This document shows positions 1 through 11,243 of a DNA stretch of 64,000 nt, in pieces. Within the stretch, counting starts at the first letter, position 1; every line of letters begins with the position of its first letter. Under the pieces are notes generated by a model. That model was not told the DNA's origin. It worked only from the letters and a program-made list of their open reading frames with translations, and ran no database searches. The DNA is from Pegea sp. RAD2-039 (taxonomy: Eukaryota; Chordata; Thaliacea; Salpida; Salpidae): the NCBI GenBank assembly GCA_034620365.1, contig JAQGEQ010000363.1, positions 868,001 to 932,000 of the forward strand, given 5' to 3'. Made by a program: the position numbers and the translations under genes.

Positions 1-3000
1 AATCTTGATAATTACACTTTTAAAAGTAAAACATTTCTCAGATAATAAAATTAAAAAAAAATATTGTTTTTTATAAAGTATAAATAGAAAAAAGTTTATT
101 ATTTATTTATCTATAAGTCAGACTTGATATAAAAAAGAAACCCTAGCCTCTAAAGGAAGCATTAACAGTTTATAGAAAAGTATTTAAAATTTATAAGATA
201 ACAAATTTTTTCATTTTAACTTAAGTTTAAATGTTTGAAAAACAAATAATATTTATAATTAGAGAACTATACAAAAAAAACAGACTTTTTAAAATCATCA
301 TTATTATTTTATATAAAATAAGATTTGAAACCCTAATCAAAGAAAGTTTATTACAATAAAGTTTATTGATAAATATTGCAAAAAGTAAAAAATATTTATA
401 GATAAGGTTTCACATTAATTTCAACGTTTATTATACGTCTATTTTATTGCGTTATAATTACGGGAATTTGATTCGTTGTAAAATTAATTTAAAAAATATA
501 AAATTTTAGCTTTTTATAAATTTTACTTCAAAGTTAAAAGAAATTTATGTTGTAATAGGTAAGATTATCTTCATAAATATGTTGTTCATTATCATAAAAT
601 TCTAAAAGTAATGAGCACCAAAATAAACATAATTGTATTATCTTTTAACAAGTATATTTACATTTTGTTTTCACAAATAAACAACTGTTAACTAAAATTT
701 TATTAAAACTGACAATTTGCTTTCATTTTAAAGTAACTCTATTTCTGAAGTATATATTACTAGCAACGAGTGTTCAGCTTAAGCTAATAAACCTAATTAT
801 CATGCAACCTTTATTTGACTCTAAAATATAATCTGTAAAGAAGAATAATTCGAATTTATTGTAAGTTTATTTCAACAAAAGCTTTTTTTTAATTTTTGTA
901 GTACAGTATACCAATTGATTAAATTTAAATATCAAAACAAAAATATACCAATAACGTATAGGTCAATTTGAAGACCTACACTTAACATGAAGTTATGAAT
1001 AATATCACAGTATTTATCAAGCTCAATGAAAACTAAAAATTTTAGGTATACTTTCTCAATATATCTCATTACTTCAAAACCTTTTTTTTATCTATTTGTA
1101 AAGAGAAATTCTTTCCTTATCTTTTAAAAATACAAAAGCTAACCTTAGTGAAATTATGAAATTAGTAAGCCAACTAATTATTCTTAAAGCTATGATGCAA
1201 ATAGTCTAGGTAGCCTATGTTAGAATCAAAAATGAAAATATTCCTTTTAGTTTTAGGAAACCGGAAACCATCATATAATACATCATTTTATTACACTGAT
1301 GATTATAAACCAACTAGATATTTATATGATGTATTATACAGTTAGTAAACAACAATTATCTGGTTTTATTATTTTTTCTTTTAGCTTTTAACAATTTGAT
1401 TAAAATCATTACAATATAACTTCCAACTCAAAACTTATTTTATTCTTGAATAATTGTAATTTATAGCTGGCTAACCAAATTGGTAAATAATTAAAAGAAA
1501 AAAAATAGCTTCAAAAATGTTTTTTTGAGTTTTAATCAAGTAAATGAACTACAAACCATATTAGAATATTATTATTTTCATAATTTTTATGCAAGCTTTG
1601 CTTCAATATTCGACAAATCTTCAATATTATAGACATCTAGATGTAAGTAGTAATAATAAATTTTTCATCAAAACTCAAACTAAATAGCTTATATTACAAT
1701 AAATTGTAAAAAATGTCATAACAGTGATTCTTGAACATAAAAACTATCAAAATATTCATTAGAACTTTATTGATCTAATAACCTGTGACTTAAACGTCAG
1801 TTTTAATATCGCTAGGTGCATATGACTAATTTAAATAAATGCATCACAACGGTGTCAACCATTTATTTCAAACAAATAGCTTTTAGCAGATTATAGAATA
1901 TTTTATTTCATCTTATTTACTTTTAATTTTTATTGCTGCCTGTCTATTATCACTTAAGGAGATATCTCACATTTATCAGACGGTTAAAGATAAAAATGTG
2001 TAGATAAAACTCCTGTTAATATAATTAACATTTCCTCTTAGAAAAAATTCAATAGGAACTAAATGTCGGTTTGACAGTTTTTATCAGAAGTTGTATTTAA
2101 GAAGTAAATAATGAAGCAAGTAAAAGTAATAAGAATATTTTTTGTGAGTTCTGTTTTAACAGTTAAATAAGATGAAAAAATGATTTTTTTTACCTATTTC
2201 TATTAACTAACTGCTACCAATTGAATCATCATCTCATTACATCATTAGATGTTTGTAACTGATTTGTCATCATAAACTAATAAAAGTAAACAATAACAGT
2301 AAATTAAAATCAACCAACTAAGCTTACCTAAAGTATAACACTAATTAACTGTTAAAAAGTTTAGATAAATGACAATCATACTAAAGTTTGAAACATTTGA
2401 AAATTAAATATTTTAATCTAGCTTCAAATTAAATATTATCACTTAACTATGTACAGAGACTTAATTACTACATTTCAACTTTCGTAAGAAAATCTATTAA
2501 TTCTGCCTTTTTAGAATATAAGCATATGATTCAACTATTATTCTTTTAAACTTGTAGCAGAAAGCCTTCTGGCAGAAAGCCATTTCAACTTATATCGTAC
2601 ACCAAAAATTGAAATATATTAAACTATACAAAATAATAAAGGCTATATGTGCATTTAAGATCAAATGAAGTGTCTTTAACGAGATATGATGATGAAATTA
2701 TTAATGATCTTTTACTTTTCTCAATTAATGCTTGATATGAATTTTCTTTTGCTTGAATTTCAAATGTAGAGACCAATTATTATGTTTACATACATGGTTA
2801 TTGGTTGCACGCTTTTACCAAAACTCAAATAAAACTTGTATTTGTGCATACATAAATTTCTCATTGGAGCTGAAATTTATAATTTTGACTATTGAGGTAG
2901 CTGCGTTATGAAACTGAACATCCTTCAACACTTTCATGTTGTCAATATTTGTTAGTCTGTGACTCAACTAGCTAGGAGTTATTTTTTCCCTCCTATCACT

Positions 3001-3300
3001 TCATAACAGAATGAGACACTAAGTAACCTCCTAGTTGAGATTATGAATCATCAAATATGAATTTTGCAACACACTTGATTAGTAGTTTATCGTTAATAAA
3101 ATCTTATTTCGAAATCAAATATCTACTTTCAATTAACGAATAAGAACCAAATTTAGGTTAAGTCATTTATTTTTGTTTTTGGAAGATATCTGTTGCAAAC
3201 ATGTTAACCATTCCAAAAGCTGTAATCATTATAAATGATTGAATTGTAATACCTCTTATTATTTTCTAAGTATTATAGTTGTTTAAATAAAAAAGGGATT
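1..3300. other. AT-rich intergenic DNA, no gene seen
   Basis: No convincing coding exon, RNA gene or mobile element was recognised on either strand. Two small inverted repeats are visible. Around 1270-1342, TATAATACATCA is mirrored by TGATGTATTATA. At 2962-3040, arms ACTAGCTAGGAG and CTCCTAGTTGAG face each other about 60 nt apart and could be the ends of a tiny decayed MITE. Neither is shown to be mobile by a second copy. Confidence 0.5.
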
Positions 3301-3328
3301 ATTCATTTAACTTTATTTATGAATTTAT

Positions 3329-4452
3329 TAATTGAATAAGGCAACTAACAGCAACGAAAACCTTACATGCCAAACACAACACAACCTATTAACGAATGTC
3401 AACCGCCTATACCAGAATAACATTAGATGCATTTACGTCAGCGGCAATTTCTCATTGTTTCTAGGCAGACTTTTCCTGAAGATGACAGGCTCGTTTATAG
3501 TGTCCAATCTTCCCACATTTGTAACAAATTTTATTATTAGCTTGGCATCTTTTAAAATTATGAGGTTTGCCACCTTTACATTTTATACAAAGTTTTTTCA
3601 TGGCCACTGTTGTCAATTCCGCTCGGTCAAATGCTTCCTTCGATGTTAACGTTTCACCAGTTAACAACTTATTCCTTACACCTGATGAGGATAATCCATT
3701 TATAAATGAATCTCTGATCATATCATCCTTGTACTCTGCTGCTGTGACACTCTTAAAATCACAGTTCTTAGCAAGACACATCAAAGTGTTCCGAAAGTCT
3801 CCTAGAGATTGTCTTGGCTTCTGCTTCTCCGATCTCAGCAGATGACGAGCATAACTTCCATTTGGTTTTTTTGTATACAACCTTTCCAGCTCTGCCTTAG
3901 CTTCAACATAAGTTTTGCAGCTCTTAAAATATTCATACACGCCTGGAGTTGAACAATTAACAAGTGCAGCTAATTTCTCTTTATCGCTTCCATCTGACAC
4001 AAGTTTTTTGAAAAAGTTGGTAAAAGTTTTTTCCCAATGACACCACTCTTTAGCTGCCGACGAGCTACTCGGGTCTATAGACAGCGTTTTGGGTTTAAGT
4101 AACACATCCATCTAGTTTTTTATATAAAAACTTTGTTACAGTAAAAAGAAACTAATAAACTTATTCCAATAGAATCGTATCTAAATCTATAATAAAAAAA
4201 ACTATCTTAATCGATGCTAAGTTTTAACTACTTTAAGTTCCAATAACGTCACAACAAATCGCCCAAGAAATAAATTATATTAATTTGATTAAATTGTAAT
4301 GACAATGACTCGTTATATCGAACTTAATTGAAATTAATAAGACGACCAACAACGACGATAAAGTAGCAACGACTCAAGTGACAACATAACCTAGTACGGA
4401 ATGACAACCGCTTATTGTCTCACGATTAACACACTTACGTCAGCGGCAAAAT
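3329..4452 (-). mobile_element. gag-only LTR-type retroelement fossil (Ty3/gypsy-like gag)
   Basis: A gag-type reading frame on the minus strand (3461-4111) lies between two diverged direct repeats. The repeats are at about 3329-3452 and 4325-4452; both carry an 'acaaccta' tract and end in ACGTCAGCGGCAA. Parts in element order: upstream repeat, about 200 nt leader, gag, downstream repeat directly after gag. No protease, reverse transcriptase, RNase H or integrase is present, so the element as seen is incomplete and non-autonomous. It resembles the terminal-repeat-plus-gag arrangement described for some non-autonomous LTR elements. The repeats look roughly one third different by eye, so the insertion is old. 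Confidence 0.55.
3461..4111 (-). CDS. gag-like protein with zinc knuckle (element or domesticated)
   Basis: This is a 216-residue uninterrupted frame. The N-terminal two thirds resembles Ty3/gypsy-type gag capsid (W-x2-W spacing near the start, then an alpha-helical charged region). The C-terminus carries a canonical CCHC knuckle, C-Y-K-C-G-K-I-G-H-Y-K-R-A-C, preceded by a second cysteine cluster (C-I-K-C with a later H and C). Zinc knuckles of this type bind nucleic acid in gag proteins. The frame has stayed open while the flanking repeats diverged, which hints at either a young non-autonomous family or host use. No host-gene intron or clear promoter was seen, so element gag remains the simplest reading. 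Confidence 0.55.
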   Translation of the reverse strand: MDVLLKPKTLSIDPSSSSAAKEWCHWEKTFTNFFKKLVSDGSDKEKLAALVNCSTPGVYEYFKSCKTYVEAKAELERLYTKKPNGSYARHLLRSEKQKPRQSLGDFRNTLMCLAKNCDFKSVTAAEYKDDMIRDSFINGLSSSGVRNKLLTGETLTSKEAFDRAELTTVAMKKLCIKCKGGKPHNFKRCQANNKICYKCGKIGHYKRACHLQEKSA

Positions 4453-4902
4453 ACTTTACTGTTATATCACACTTTAATATAAATTAAATAAGTAAATTTT
4501 ATATTTTATTAATGTATTCTACCTTGACTTTTACATGTTACAGTCATCTTTCGGTATTTTTTTAGATAACTCAAACTTAGATCAACGGCTTTATAAGAAA
4601 TTATCGAGACTCTGAAAGATCAAATTGTATCAAGTTATCTATTTTATAAACTTATTCTATAATAAATTAGTAAATTGTATTATTTATATTTTAAATTAAT
4701 TACCAAAGTTTAAACAGATCGGCATTAAGTTTTAAAAACTCTTTCATTACTATGATCACTTTTAATCAAATGGTTTTTAACTAAACAAAACTTTAAATCA
4801 TATATATTAAGAGCTTCAAAGCATTCTGGCATTCCATCAATTTTACACCTTCATGGCAAGTTTTTAGACATGTGACTATTTCAAGCCATGTTGATATAAC
4901 TT

Positions 4903-4985
4903 TATTTATTTATTGCAATAAATGCGAAGGGGAGTGCCTGAAGAGAGCACCTCCCGCTAACAAACATTCTCACAAATGATATCTA
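4903..4985 (-). repeat. dispersed repeat copy 1 (LINE/SINE 3' end-like)
   Basis: On the minus strand this reads GTTAGCGGGAGGTGCTCTCT, then a second GC-rich block, then an A/T-rich tail with TTTATT-type repeats on the + strand. A diverged second copy is at 28640-28722 in the same orientation. The GC-rich head and short repeated tail are what one expects of a LINE 3' end or a SINE, but the family is not identified. Confidence 0.5.
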
Positions 4986-6448
4986 TTAAGTTAGAAATAT
5001 AGAAAGAAAAGGGTGTAACACATGGCATTTCAGTAATTCTCAAAGTATATAACAGCGAAAAATTACATAGAATTATAGTAATATTTAAAAAAAAGGAAAA
5101 TTCACAGTTTAGAAATGTCAGTGTTGACAATATTATAACGGTTTAAGTTCTGCTTAAACAACACGAGTGATTCTGACATGACAATCAGATATGTAATTAA
5201 ATATGTTTACTTATAATAGCTTAATCACAGTTTAAACTTCTAGCTTTTAAAATAACCATTCTAAACCCAATACCAATTAAACATTTTTTATCCTGTCGAT
5301 AATGCAAACTTTTAAAGTTTCTTCTTCTACATCTAAAAAACAACTTAATTTTCAAAACTTATTCGTCGACGAGTGTTTACGGCGTAGAGACATCAAAGAT
5401 AGAGAAGAACAGCTCTCAACAGTTCTTTTCGCTTTAAGAGGCAGCTGTTGAGCTCCATCCAGAAAGACAAACTTTTATTTGACATCTAAAGATTTTTCTC
5501 ATTCTCTTCACAAAGTTTTGTTGCTAAAATGTTTAACTACAGAGGTTAGATAGCTTGGAATATTCTTTCTAAGAGTTTTCGATCTATATTCATCACATAT
5601 ATGGGTTTGACTTAAAGAAAGGGCTAAGGAGTATTTTCTAGAATAAAAGAAGCAAAACATAAATTTAAAAGTCAGTTTTATTAAAATAAAAAATCCTGAT
5701 TTATAGAAAGCCATTTTTTTAAGAGGCCTTGTGTACTACCAACGAATCATATGCTCAAAGTGTAATTCTAAAAAATTGTTTTTTAATGCCTACTACTAAT
5801 AAGAGCGAGATTTTTCTTTGAGCTTTTGTGGGTCGAAGAGTTTTACAAGCTAAGGTGCTCACAGGATTGAACTTGATGTAAATAAGATTTAAACACTCAA
5901 ATTATAAATCAGTTTTTTAACAAATGAGCACAATAATTACAGCTGTTACATTTATTTCATTAGACTCGAAATACGCCAATAAAGAAACTATATATAGTCG
6001 TTGAAATGCAAATTAAAAACCATAGATAGCGAGAGTTAGACATATCTTATTAATTCTCAAGCCAAAGGATCTTATACTTGCATCTATTGAAAATAAAAAA
6101 AGAGGATACTTTTGTAATCGAATTTGTAAACAGTTTAGAAATGTAAACTAATGATAACATTTCTTAACAGTGAAATTTATTAGATGAAATATATCAGAAT
6201 AGAATAATCATCGAAATATATTTGCCAATGCAAGTAACCAAATTGAAATATTGAAATTTATCAGATAGCAAATGTAGTAAGTCTTATTGAGAAGAAATGT
6301 ACCCAAATATACAATTCTCAGAAAATAATTCATGAAAATTTTATATATATCATTTTGTTTTAAAAAACTAATAATTATGATAAATAAGTGAAAAATTGCC
6401 ACTAGCAGTAAATTTTAGAAACAAATCAGTATTTTAAGTGTACAAATC
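4986..6448. other. intergenic DNA downstream of EMC6
   Basis: Nothing firm was found. A GC-richer patch at 5360-5460 contains an inverted pair CTCAACAG / CTGTTGAG and a short open frame without usable splice sites. It may be the remains of a repeat. Confidence 0.4.
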
Positions 6449-6805
6449 TCAATATACATGAACCATACTATAAAGAAAAGTCCAGGAAAGGATAAAGGTA
6501 AAGATAGAACCCCATTGACCGTTAGTAAACAGCTGACTTCTTTGTAAAAAGTACTTCTTCCATTCCAACTTATTGGTTCCAGCTTTTAATAGAAGGCCTA
6601 TAAATAGAAAAGAAGCATATAACAAGTAGAAGGCAAAGCCTGAAAAACCAGTTAACCCAAGTATACCAGCAACAACGCCCGCTAAAGCTGAACAAGATGT
6701 CCTACAATACTCAGCAATTGACATATTATGTTGAACAGCTAAAGGGTTCACATATTGAACATTTTGAATTAAATTTCTATTTTTTGACAAACTATCTTTA
6801 GACAT
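6449..6805 (-). CDS. EMC6: ER membrane protein complex subunit 6
   Basis: A 118-residue single-exon protein that aligns along its length with animal EMC6 (about 110 aa). Hallmarks are the segment E-Y-C-R-T-S at about residues 31-36, A-G-I-L-G-L-T-G at about 46-53, and the C-terminal W-T-F-L-Y-S-M-V-H-V-Y, which is almost identical to the human end. Hydrophobic stretches near residues 40-60, 62-75 and 98-114 fit the three membrane helices of EMC6. In the family, EMC6 is a core membrane subunit of the EMC insertase, which places tail-anchored and multipass proteins in the ER membrane. An AG acceptor lies about 34 nt upstream of the ATG, so the 5' UTR is probably spliced, in cis or trans. Composition and orientation show no operon partner. 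Confidence 0.93.
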   Translation of the reverse strand: MSKDSLSKNRNLIQNVQYVNPLAVQHNMSIAEYCRTSCSALAGVVAGILGLTGFSGFAFYLLYASFLFIGLLLKAGTNKLEWKKYFLQRSQLFTNGQWGSIFTFILSWTFLYSMVHVY

Positions 6806-9800
6806 TTTTCTTGGAATAAAGAAGCAAACTCTGAAACCTGGATAAAAATATATTTTTTATAATTTGTTAAATTCAAATTTGAGTAGTAATACAAATTGAT
6901 AAGAAGATAACATAGTAAATGAAAAAAATGAATATATTTATGAATACATTATCAAATATATATTATTATATATTACTTATCAAGTTTGTTGTTTAATACT
7001 TAGAAAACTATTATAGCTACTTATAAAAATGTTATTACTATAAACTAAAACAATTATTAAGATTATAAAAAATAATAATTTTTTGAAGATACTACATAAT
7101 AAATTTAATGATAAATTTATTTTCAGTGATTGCAGTTTAAATAAATTTGAATATTTTCAAAAATATGAACAAAGTATGAAACATAAAAAAATAAATATTA
7201 ATGGAATAATACTTGAATTAAAAATTCAGAAAAAGATATCAGCCAGTATTTTGAAGAAACATCATTTAAGGTTAATAAAAGTAAATCAAGATTATAAAAA
7301 AATAATTCAAAAAGCTTTATAGGAAATCATTATATCTTGAGCTGGTTAAAAACAGAAAAAAAATCTTTATGAAAATTGTTAAATAACAAGATTAAGAAAT
7401 TCAAAAAGTTTACTTCATAGTGAGAAAAATAATTCATTATACCAAAATTTTCACAAATAAACTCAATAAACTAAAAGAGTTGAACAATTAGTAAACATAT
7501 TTTAAAATATAAGTCTTTATGCAAAAAGGCATCAAATAAAAAAAAATGTTGTTAAAAGAATTATTCTATAAGTAATTATAATCTATAGATTAGTTTTATT
7601 ATAAGAAATTTATTAACCAAATACAAATATAAGAATATATATTTATATAGACATCTTGAATAACATATCTTGTTTGACTTAAAAAAATTGATTTTAGAAC
7701 TAAAATTAGAGGTGAAAACAGAAAAAACATTTTATAGTAAAAAATCAGAATACTATGATTGACATACTTAATTATCAGTAAATATCTAAAGAAAAAATTT
7801 CAATAAAACACAAAGAACTAATTTCAACACAAACAACTTAAAATGCTACGCCACTCAAAAATAAACCATAATCAACATATTTCATTTACGGAATAACCCA
7901 TGGCTGAAGATGATAAATTATACAGATCTTATAGGGATCACAACACGATATAATTGTGGAGAAATAAAATAAAAAAGTCTGGAATACTAAATTGCAGCAT
8001 AGGTTATGTAAAAAATTTGAACACAACAAAGGTATAAGTATAGCTTTTAAGAATACAGAAGATAGAAAACAAAAGAAGAAATATGTAATTTAAAATTTCA
8101 CTTGTCAAAAAATTACTCAAATCATACTTGTTTAAGTTAATTTTAAAAGAAGTAGGAAAATTTGCGGCAGTGTCGGAGTCAGCAAAAAGATGCCAAAACG
8201 TGGTTACTTTATTGATTAAGATATTTGCTAAATGGATGTTTTGAAGGTTTTTAGTTGGAATTCTTTTGAACAACAGACCTCTGAGAACATAAACCATTAA
8301 AATTAAGTTGGAAAAACCATTAATAGTTTTGAATATTAATATGAGTTGAAATTGCATGATTTCAGTATTAGGCTTTGAGAAACGGTTCTCGTATGAGACA
8401 AAAATTGTATCACGTTTAAGGAAGGTTTTCTGAGTGAACAATATCTTGACGAAGTCAAGCCGTCAAATATATTTTTAAGATTACCTTATTAATAAAAGTT
8501 AAATCTTGACCTTGACGGTTAATCTTGACGGCTAAAATATAAATGATTACTTTATTTTATAGCTAATCCTAATAATTGCAAGCATGTTTATCATTTAATA
8601 AAAAAAGGCAATTTAATTTTACTTTTCTAGTTTTGAATTAAGCTCAAGATATAAACTTTTTATAGGCTATAAGGAGTTAAGTTGAAATGTCTCTAAAATA
8701 AAAAATAAATTGTGTGAAATAATTGAACTGAATAACAGAAGATTATCTTACTGCATAGCTAAATGTCCTTTGTAGTGAGCCTAGAAACCTTCCGTAACAT
8801 AAACCTATTTTGAAGTACTTTGCGTTTGTTTAGTGGTGTTGTGTTAAGCACATTTTATAATAGAATAAAGCTCTTTTAAAGAGTTATTATCATTACAGTG
8901 TGTTTCGTTTATTACTGTGTCTAGATAAAGTTCAAAGAAACGACAAACACAAATATAGATAAAGATTAACATCTACAAAGTTAGTAAGTAATGACTAACA
9001 ACTGAAATTGTGTAGATAATACAACTTCAAGTTCGGCGCCCTAAGGATCTCTGACCAGGAACCAAAGTTAAAATCTGACTTAGGTCACACTACTACTTTA
9101 AAGCTATCAGCTTTAAAACTGTAATGAAATCATAAAATATATTTGTAGAAAAATTAGTGAAGAAAAGACTAAAAACTTGCTTCATTAAATTAAATCAAAA
9201 CTTTAAAAGTAAAAGGGAATGTTGACCTTTGGCCTTTGAGTCCATCAAATTTATATTAAAATCAATTAAAATAAAGTAGCCAGTTTTCGTAAAGAAAAGG
9301 AAAAAATTAGTTTTTAATTTGATAATAAAGACTAAAGTTTATGTTTTTATCAGAAAATTTCCTTTAGACGAAAAGTGATCATTTCTTAGTATAATTGAAA
9401 CTTTATTGCTATCATTCAGATTTACGAGATCAATTTATCATAAGAAGTAGAAAATCGTTAAAGAACTTAACAAACTTTGATTGAATTCATTAAATAGAAA
9501 AGAAGTTATATTTAGCTCAATTTTCTCATGGTGTAATAACTTCAACGTTCAGTATTTTTGAAGGTTTTGAATTATTTTTTCCTCAAATTAATAGTTATAA
9601 CTTCAAGCAAAAAAGTAGCAAATTGTTTCTATGTACAATTTTCAAAGAAAGCTATTCACGAAGTTATATTGCAATAATTGTAGACTTCTACTTACTTAAA
9701 ACTTTAACATTTATTCGTTTAATCTTTTTTCTAATGGTTTGTTTATATACAATATTTTACAGAGGCGTGAATATAAATAGTTGATTGAAAGAAAATGTTT

Positions 9801-11243
9801 TTAATATATCATTGGAGCTAAATATAAACTACAGTGTAATTTTTTACTTGTACATATATCAGCATATGTTTAATGTATTTAATAACATTTAAAAGCCAAT
9901 TTTTCTTTCCAATATTGCCACAAGGTATTAAAAAATTCTTTATAAGGCCAAATGCAAATATACATATACTTTGTCATGAGAACACTATTTTAAAATGAAA
10001 TCTAGTAAATATTATTAATATTCTATATATTCTAGTTGGAGTGGTATTGATGTTAACTATTAACATTGGAAACAAAAAATAGGTGAAGAGTATGTTGATG
10101 AGTTTTTTTAATTTTGTCAATAAATGGCTGGACCATTTTAATAAAAATTAATCTTTAGTTAAAAAATTGTAAAATTAGATAACAAATTTGTAAGTAGCGA
10201 GAAACTACCTTTTATGGCGGATGAATATTACAAGCTCAGTGCTAGTTATCTGTGTTACTGCTTGGTTCTGACTTCAGATCTAGCATCACATGATGTTGTT
10301 TGTTCCCGTGACTTAAACCCGTGATTAATGCATGGCAAAGATACTACGTTAAAAGAATGCTCGTTTTTACTTATTTAGATTCCTACTAGTTTTAATCTTA
10401 TGTCAAGAAAATACTTTTGTTTATTTTTATTGTGTAAGAATGCTTGATTAAAAATGGTGGCTTATAAACCTCTAAAACAAATGGCTTTAAACTGATATTC
10501 AGATTTTAAATAGTTTTAGATTGTAAAGGTATTCATTAATTTAAGTTTTATAGTTTTTTTTTTACAGAGTTTATCTTAATTTGCACCTATGCATTTTTAT
10601 ACTGTGTTTTATAATAATTGATTACATTAGTTTTGATGTAATATTTTGAAATCAACTTTTGTTTTAAATTAAAATTTTTCTTTATTTCTGCAAAGCTATT
10701 TACAAAATATTTTCAGTTATAACTATCAACTATCTAGTTATTATCTACTATTTTGAATACAAAATTAAATTATTAAAAAAGTTTATAAAGCAGACTCATA
10801 AATGTTTGAAGTTATGTATTATATTTGTAACTATTTTGTTGATATAAATTAAAAATTAGATTAGTTGCTGGTTATACAGAAGTTAAATGCCAAATTATTT
10901 TTAAGTAGAACATTTCTATTCTATCATTTTCAATGAAATTTTTGTTCATCATAAATTAAGTATATTTAAAGTTTATTAAAAAATGTTTTTAGTCAATTGT
11001 TTTTAATTTCTTGATTTGTAATTCTTAATCACATACATAAATGAACTGAATTTTGCTGATATATCAAAAATATCTCTTTGCAAATTTAATATTCTGAGTG
11101 TATTGTTTTTATAACTTTTATGTAACCCTTTATAGTGAAAATTTAATAATTTTTTATTTGTAAATTATTTAATATAAACTTTTATATCATATTTTTTAGC
11201 TTCAAAGTTTATAATAAACTTTTTATCATTGAATACTTTTGCT
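6806..11243. other. long AT-rich intergenic region
   Basis: No recognised gene. At 8443-8535 there is a cluster of inverted and direct copies of CTTGACG/CGTCAAG, with AGCCGTCAA at 8458 mirrored by TTGACGGCT near 8524, forming a possible hairpin or small MITE. Around 10200-10340 a slightly GC-richer patch contains ATGGCGG and could be upstream promoter or 5' UTR sequence of the USF gene. Long minus-strand open frames here (for example 8004-8441) have no family resemblance. Confidence 0.4.

Noticed and set aside
7083-7322. 79-codon plus-strand open frame rich in Lys/Ile/Asn
   Set aside because: Composition matches translated AT-rich intergenic DNA; no splice or homology support.
8004-8441. 145-codon minus-strand open frame with hydrophobic stretches
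   Set aside because: No family resemblance, AT-driven composition, and part of it overlaps the CTTGACG repeat cluster edge. Likely chance or an unrecognisable remnant.
8820-9060. LTR-like stretch with AATAAAG, a GTGTTTCG tract and a GGCGCC site
   Set aside because: No second repeat copy, no adjacent element parts and no convincing primer-binding site, so an old LTR fossil cannot be claimed.
10214-10320. ATGGCGGATGAA open frame as USF first exon
   Set aside because: Several donors are possible but none is clearly right; the ATG-TG piece at 11244 with a GTAAGT donor fits the needed phase better.
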